Below, piece by piece: positions 34,433-36,319 of a DNA stretch of 36,319 nucleotides (the stretch's first letter is position 1; every line of letters starts with the position of its first letter). The DNA is from Candidatus Saccharimonadota bacterium. Lineage in GTDB: Bacteria > Patescibacteriota > Saccharimonadia > Saccharimonadales > Saccharimonadaceae. The notes under the pieces were generated by a model. It did not search any database and was not told the DNA's origin. It was given only the letters and a program-made list of their open reading frames with translations. The stretch is from positions 1 to 36,319 of the forward strand of contig PBTC01000024.1 of NCBI GenBank assembly GCA_002726935.1. The letters run 5' to 3'. Made by a program: the position numbers and the translations under genes.

Positions 34433-34447
34433 CTCTTGAATCAAGAG
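34433..34447. promoter_or_regulatory. Perfect 7-1-7 palindrome before the third regulator
   Basis: CTCTTGAATCAAGAG is a perfect inverted repeat in the spacer between the ompA terminator and the regulator start at 34564. It has the same 15-bp architecture as the palindrome at 13090 but no sequence in common. It could be a dimer operator; a chance hit is possible. Confidence 0.3.
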
Positions 34448-34563
34448 GCTGCCCATTGCCCGTATAGATGGCCAAACTAGCTTTCGGTACCCGTAGGTGC
34501 TCGACCGGTGAGGGTTCGGATCCTCGAGGCTGTTTCTTTGCTTTTTTTGGGGAGGGGGAAGCA

Positions 34564-35058
34564 ATGGAAAGTGCGTTATCGACATCGATCAACGGGCCCC
34601 TGAAGACTCCGTCCCAGGACTCCCCAGATTCTGGCGCCAACCACTTGTTTGCCGCAGAGCAAGAATTCTGCAGGTGTCTCGAAAGGCTGTCGATCTGGAA
34701 GCGCAAGCACATGCCAATCCTCGACATGCGGCAAGGCGGCGACGTGCTAGTGTGGTTGTTCAAGGGCGGCGTCCGCGCGCGCCCCTTGAAAGATCTCTAT
34801 CGTGGCAGTCGCTTCTCGGAACCCACAATGCGTCTTGTACTGAAGGCGCTGGTCGACGATGGCTTCATCGTCATCGATCGCAACCCGGACGACCTGCGCG
34901 TGCGCACGGTCCAGATAACGCCCAAACTTGTCGACGCCTTGATGACTTATCTCCAGTTGTTGCGCGAATGTGCCGCTTCCTATGGCTCCTTCGAATCCTC
35001 GAGCTTCGGAGTCACGACGATTGACACGTCGTACAGGGCGTTCAAACACACCGCCTGA
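34564..35058 (+). CDS. Small winged-helix (MarR-like) regulator, paralogue C
   Basis: The start at 34564 follows GGAGGGGGAA by three to eight bases and gives 164 aa. The plan is that of the protein at 13197: GGDVLVWLFKGG (helix), RPLKDLYRGSRFSEPTMRL (helix-turn-helix), VLKALVDDGFIVIDRN (recognition helix and wing), VQITPKLVDALMTYL (dimer helix). The shared motif and equal spacing make them paralogues. This copy has an extra N-terminal tail of about 45 residues without predicted domain. It probably acts as a transcription factor; by position it may control the convergent GT4 gene, ompA or the whole locus. A longer reading from 34468 is not preferred, as it has no good ribosome-binding site. 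No ligand is suggested. Confidence 0.78.
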   Translation: MESALSTSINGPLKTPSQDSPDSGANHLFAAEQEFCRCLERLSIWKRKHMPILDMRQGGDVLVWLFKGGVRARPLKDLYRGSRFSEPTMRLVLKALVDDGFIVIDRNPDDLRVRTVQITPKLVDALMTYLQLLRECAASYGSFESSSFGVTTIDTSYRAFKHTA

Positions 35059-35213
35059 CGGCGTGCTTCATCTTTGTCGCCGCGTCTAGAATCCCTGCAC
35101 AAGCGGGCGGTCACCGCAGCAAGTTTCTCGCTCAGGCGCTTGATACCGGAAGGATGGCGGGCAAAGACGTGCCAGTGGAGAAAACCCTGTGATCTCGACC
35201 AGCGTCCTGCTGC

Positions 35214-36319
35214 TTAGCCCGTCTCGCCCATAGCGTAGTCGCGCAGAAAAGTGGCGGCATCGTTCCAAGTCGGAAGAGGATCGCGGCAAAGCGCAACCGC
35301 AATGCGTGCTCGCGCACCCTCCAAGGCCGCATCGTCCTTGATCCAATGCGCCATGGCGCGCTGTAGGGCCTTGGCATCCGTGGGATCAAACAGACGTGCG
35401 AGCCCGTGCGCGGCTTCCGGCATCGCCCCGCCATTAGAAGCGATGCAGGGCACCCCATGCGCCAGGCTCTCCTGTACCGGCAGGCCCCAGCCCTCGCTGA
35501 AGCTCGGCGCCACCGTGAAGCGCGCATGCCGGTACAGTACAGCAAGGTCGGCATCGCTCGCCGCCCGGAACCAGTGCACCCCTTTCATCCGCCGCAGCCG
35601 TGCCTTCATCTCCCCAGACTTCCACCCGCCTCCGCCCACGACCACCAGCGCCGGCATCCCCTCGCCCAACTCTCCACGCAGAGCCTCCACCGCATCGAGC
35701 AAGGCGCCGAGGTTCTTGCGTGGTTCAACCGTCCCCACGAACAGCACAAATGGCACACCCTTCAGCGCCAGCCTCTTCAGCACGGCCTTGTCTTCCGGCG
35801 GATGTCCGAGCGCCGCTGCCCGGCCGAAACTGTCCCAGCCCATCGGCAGCACGCCAATGGGACGCACGGGCAGGCCACTGTTCTTGACATACCGGCGCAA
35901 CCGCTTCCTCACGAACACTGAGTTCGTCACCCAACGATCGACATGGGGCGCCACGGTCGAAAGACCGGCCGTGCAAAACCTTACCAGGTCGTCAGCGAAC
36001 CACTGGGGATTGTCGAAGACGAAGAGATCATGCACGAGCTCCACCAGCCGCACGCCGGTCTCGGTCCGCAACGCAACGAGCGCCGCCGGAGCCCGGCGCT
36101 GCCAGAACAGGTCGCCCGGATGGAACAGGACGTCGCGCGGTCCCGGCGGTGGGGCCGGTTCGATGCGATGCCGCAGGCGGCTGGGCCAGCCGCGAGCGAA
36201 GACGGATTCTATCAGCCATTCGAGCCGCCAGAGTCCGAAATAGGCATAAGGCAAGTGATAGTAGCGCAGATCGCCGGCAAGCCCCCGCAGCGGGCCTAAC
36301 CGCATCGTCGCGGCAAAGG
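35214..36319 (-). CDS. GT4 family glycosyltransferase (right flank, 5' end cut by window)
   Basis: The reading frame stays open to the window edge; the first ATG inside is at 36305, but the residues before it (FAAT) still align with the paralogue at 11116-12495, so the true start lies outside. The protein shows VLFHPGDLFWQRR, LVELVHDLFVFDNPQWF, FVLFVGTVEPRKNLGALLD, LVVVGGGGWKSGEMKARLR and PSFSEGWGLPVQESLAHG with the GT4 nucleotide-sugar glutamates. The similarity to the left-flank enzyme extends over the whole length, including the end (LPTWND.A..L). It is probably a cytoplasmic transferase of the same polysaccharide system. It is convergent with the winged-helix gene at 34564. Confidence 0.88.
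   Translation of the reverse strand, partial: FAATMRLGPLRGLAGDLRYYHLPYAYFGLWRLEWLIESVFARGWPSRLRHRIEPAPPPGPRDVLFHPGDLFWQRRAPAALVALRTETGVRLVELVHDLFVFDNPQWFADDLVRFCTAGLSTVAPHVDRWVTNSVFVRKRLRRYVKNSGLPVRPIGVLPMGWDSFGRAAALGHPPEDKAVLKRLALKGVPFVLFVGTVEPRKNLGALLDAVEALRGELGEGMPALVVVGGGGWKSGEMKARLRRMKGVHWFRAASDADLAVLYRHARFTVAPSFSEGWGLPVQESLAHGVPCIASNGGAMPEAAHGLARLFDPTDAKALQRAMAHWIKDDAALEGARARIAVALCRDPLPTWNDAATFLRDYAMGETG

Overview
The window looks like a chromosomal segment of a GC-rich alphaproteobacterium, possibly of the Rhodospirillales/Reyranella type. That is an inference from the H-NS-like protein with a KYRNP...W.GRG..P.W tail, the OmpA with a beta-barrel plus proline linker, the KpsE/RkpR-type exporters and the high-GC coding backbone. 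No rRNA, tRNA, CRISPR array or intact transposase was seen.

Left part (1-6.3 kb): a leftward defence island. A broken radC fragment lies at the edge. It is followed, all on the minus strand, by AbiV-like, tandem-Mrr nuclease, AbiH-like, and two small proteins with PD-(D/E)xK-like signatures joined by a 4-nt TTGA overlap. After a 331-bp spacer holding a terminator-like hairpin come a 438-aa protein of unknown function and an XRE regulator. No single named system that I know has this set. The stretch 1104-4314 reads as one candidate composite anti-phage operon.

Second part (6.3-11.1 kb): a secreted dienelactone-hydrolase-like protein, a short direct repeat that may be an insertion-sequence scar, an H-NS-like protein, a secreted unknown protein, a class I methyltransferase and a PF10118-type metal-dependent hydrolase.

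Third part (11.1-36.3 kb): a surface-polysaccharide locus for capsule or another ABC-exported glycan. Homologous GT4 glycosyltransferases stand at both ends (11116-12495 and 35214-36319), together with three related small winged-helix proteins (12659, 13197, 34564). Inside are FkbM methyltransferase, GT4, ManC, a C-methyltransferase-like protein, Gmd, Rmd, a TPR-DUF4214 protein, a double-GT4 protein, another GT4 and a GT-like protein. The export genes follow: KpsM permease and KpsE on the minus strand, then divergently a second KpsE and the KpsT ATPase, then a Wza/KpsD-type outer-membrane lipoprotein with an unknown partner. ManC, Gmd and Rmd together would give GDP-D-rhamnose (or a close GDP-6-deoxyhexose), which the GT4 enzymes would polymerise. 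KpsM/KpsT would carry the product across the inner membrane, and KpsE and the lipoprotein would take it to the surface.

The stretch from about 17.4 to 27.6 kb is clearly poorer in GC than the genes on both sides. It probably is a horizontally exchanged serotype cassette spliced into a conserved, high-GC export frame, with its right junction inside the first kpsE gene. KpsC/KpsS-type Kdo-linker genes and Wzx/Wzy were not found in the window.
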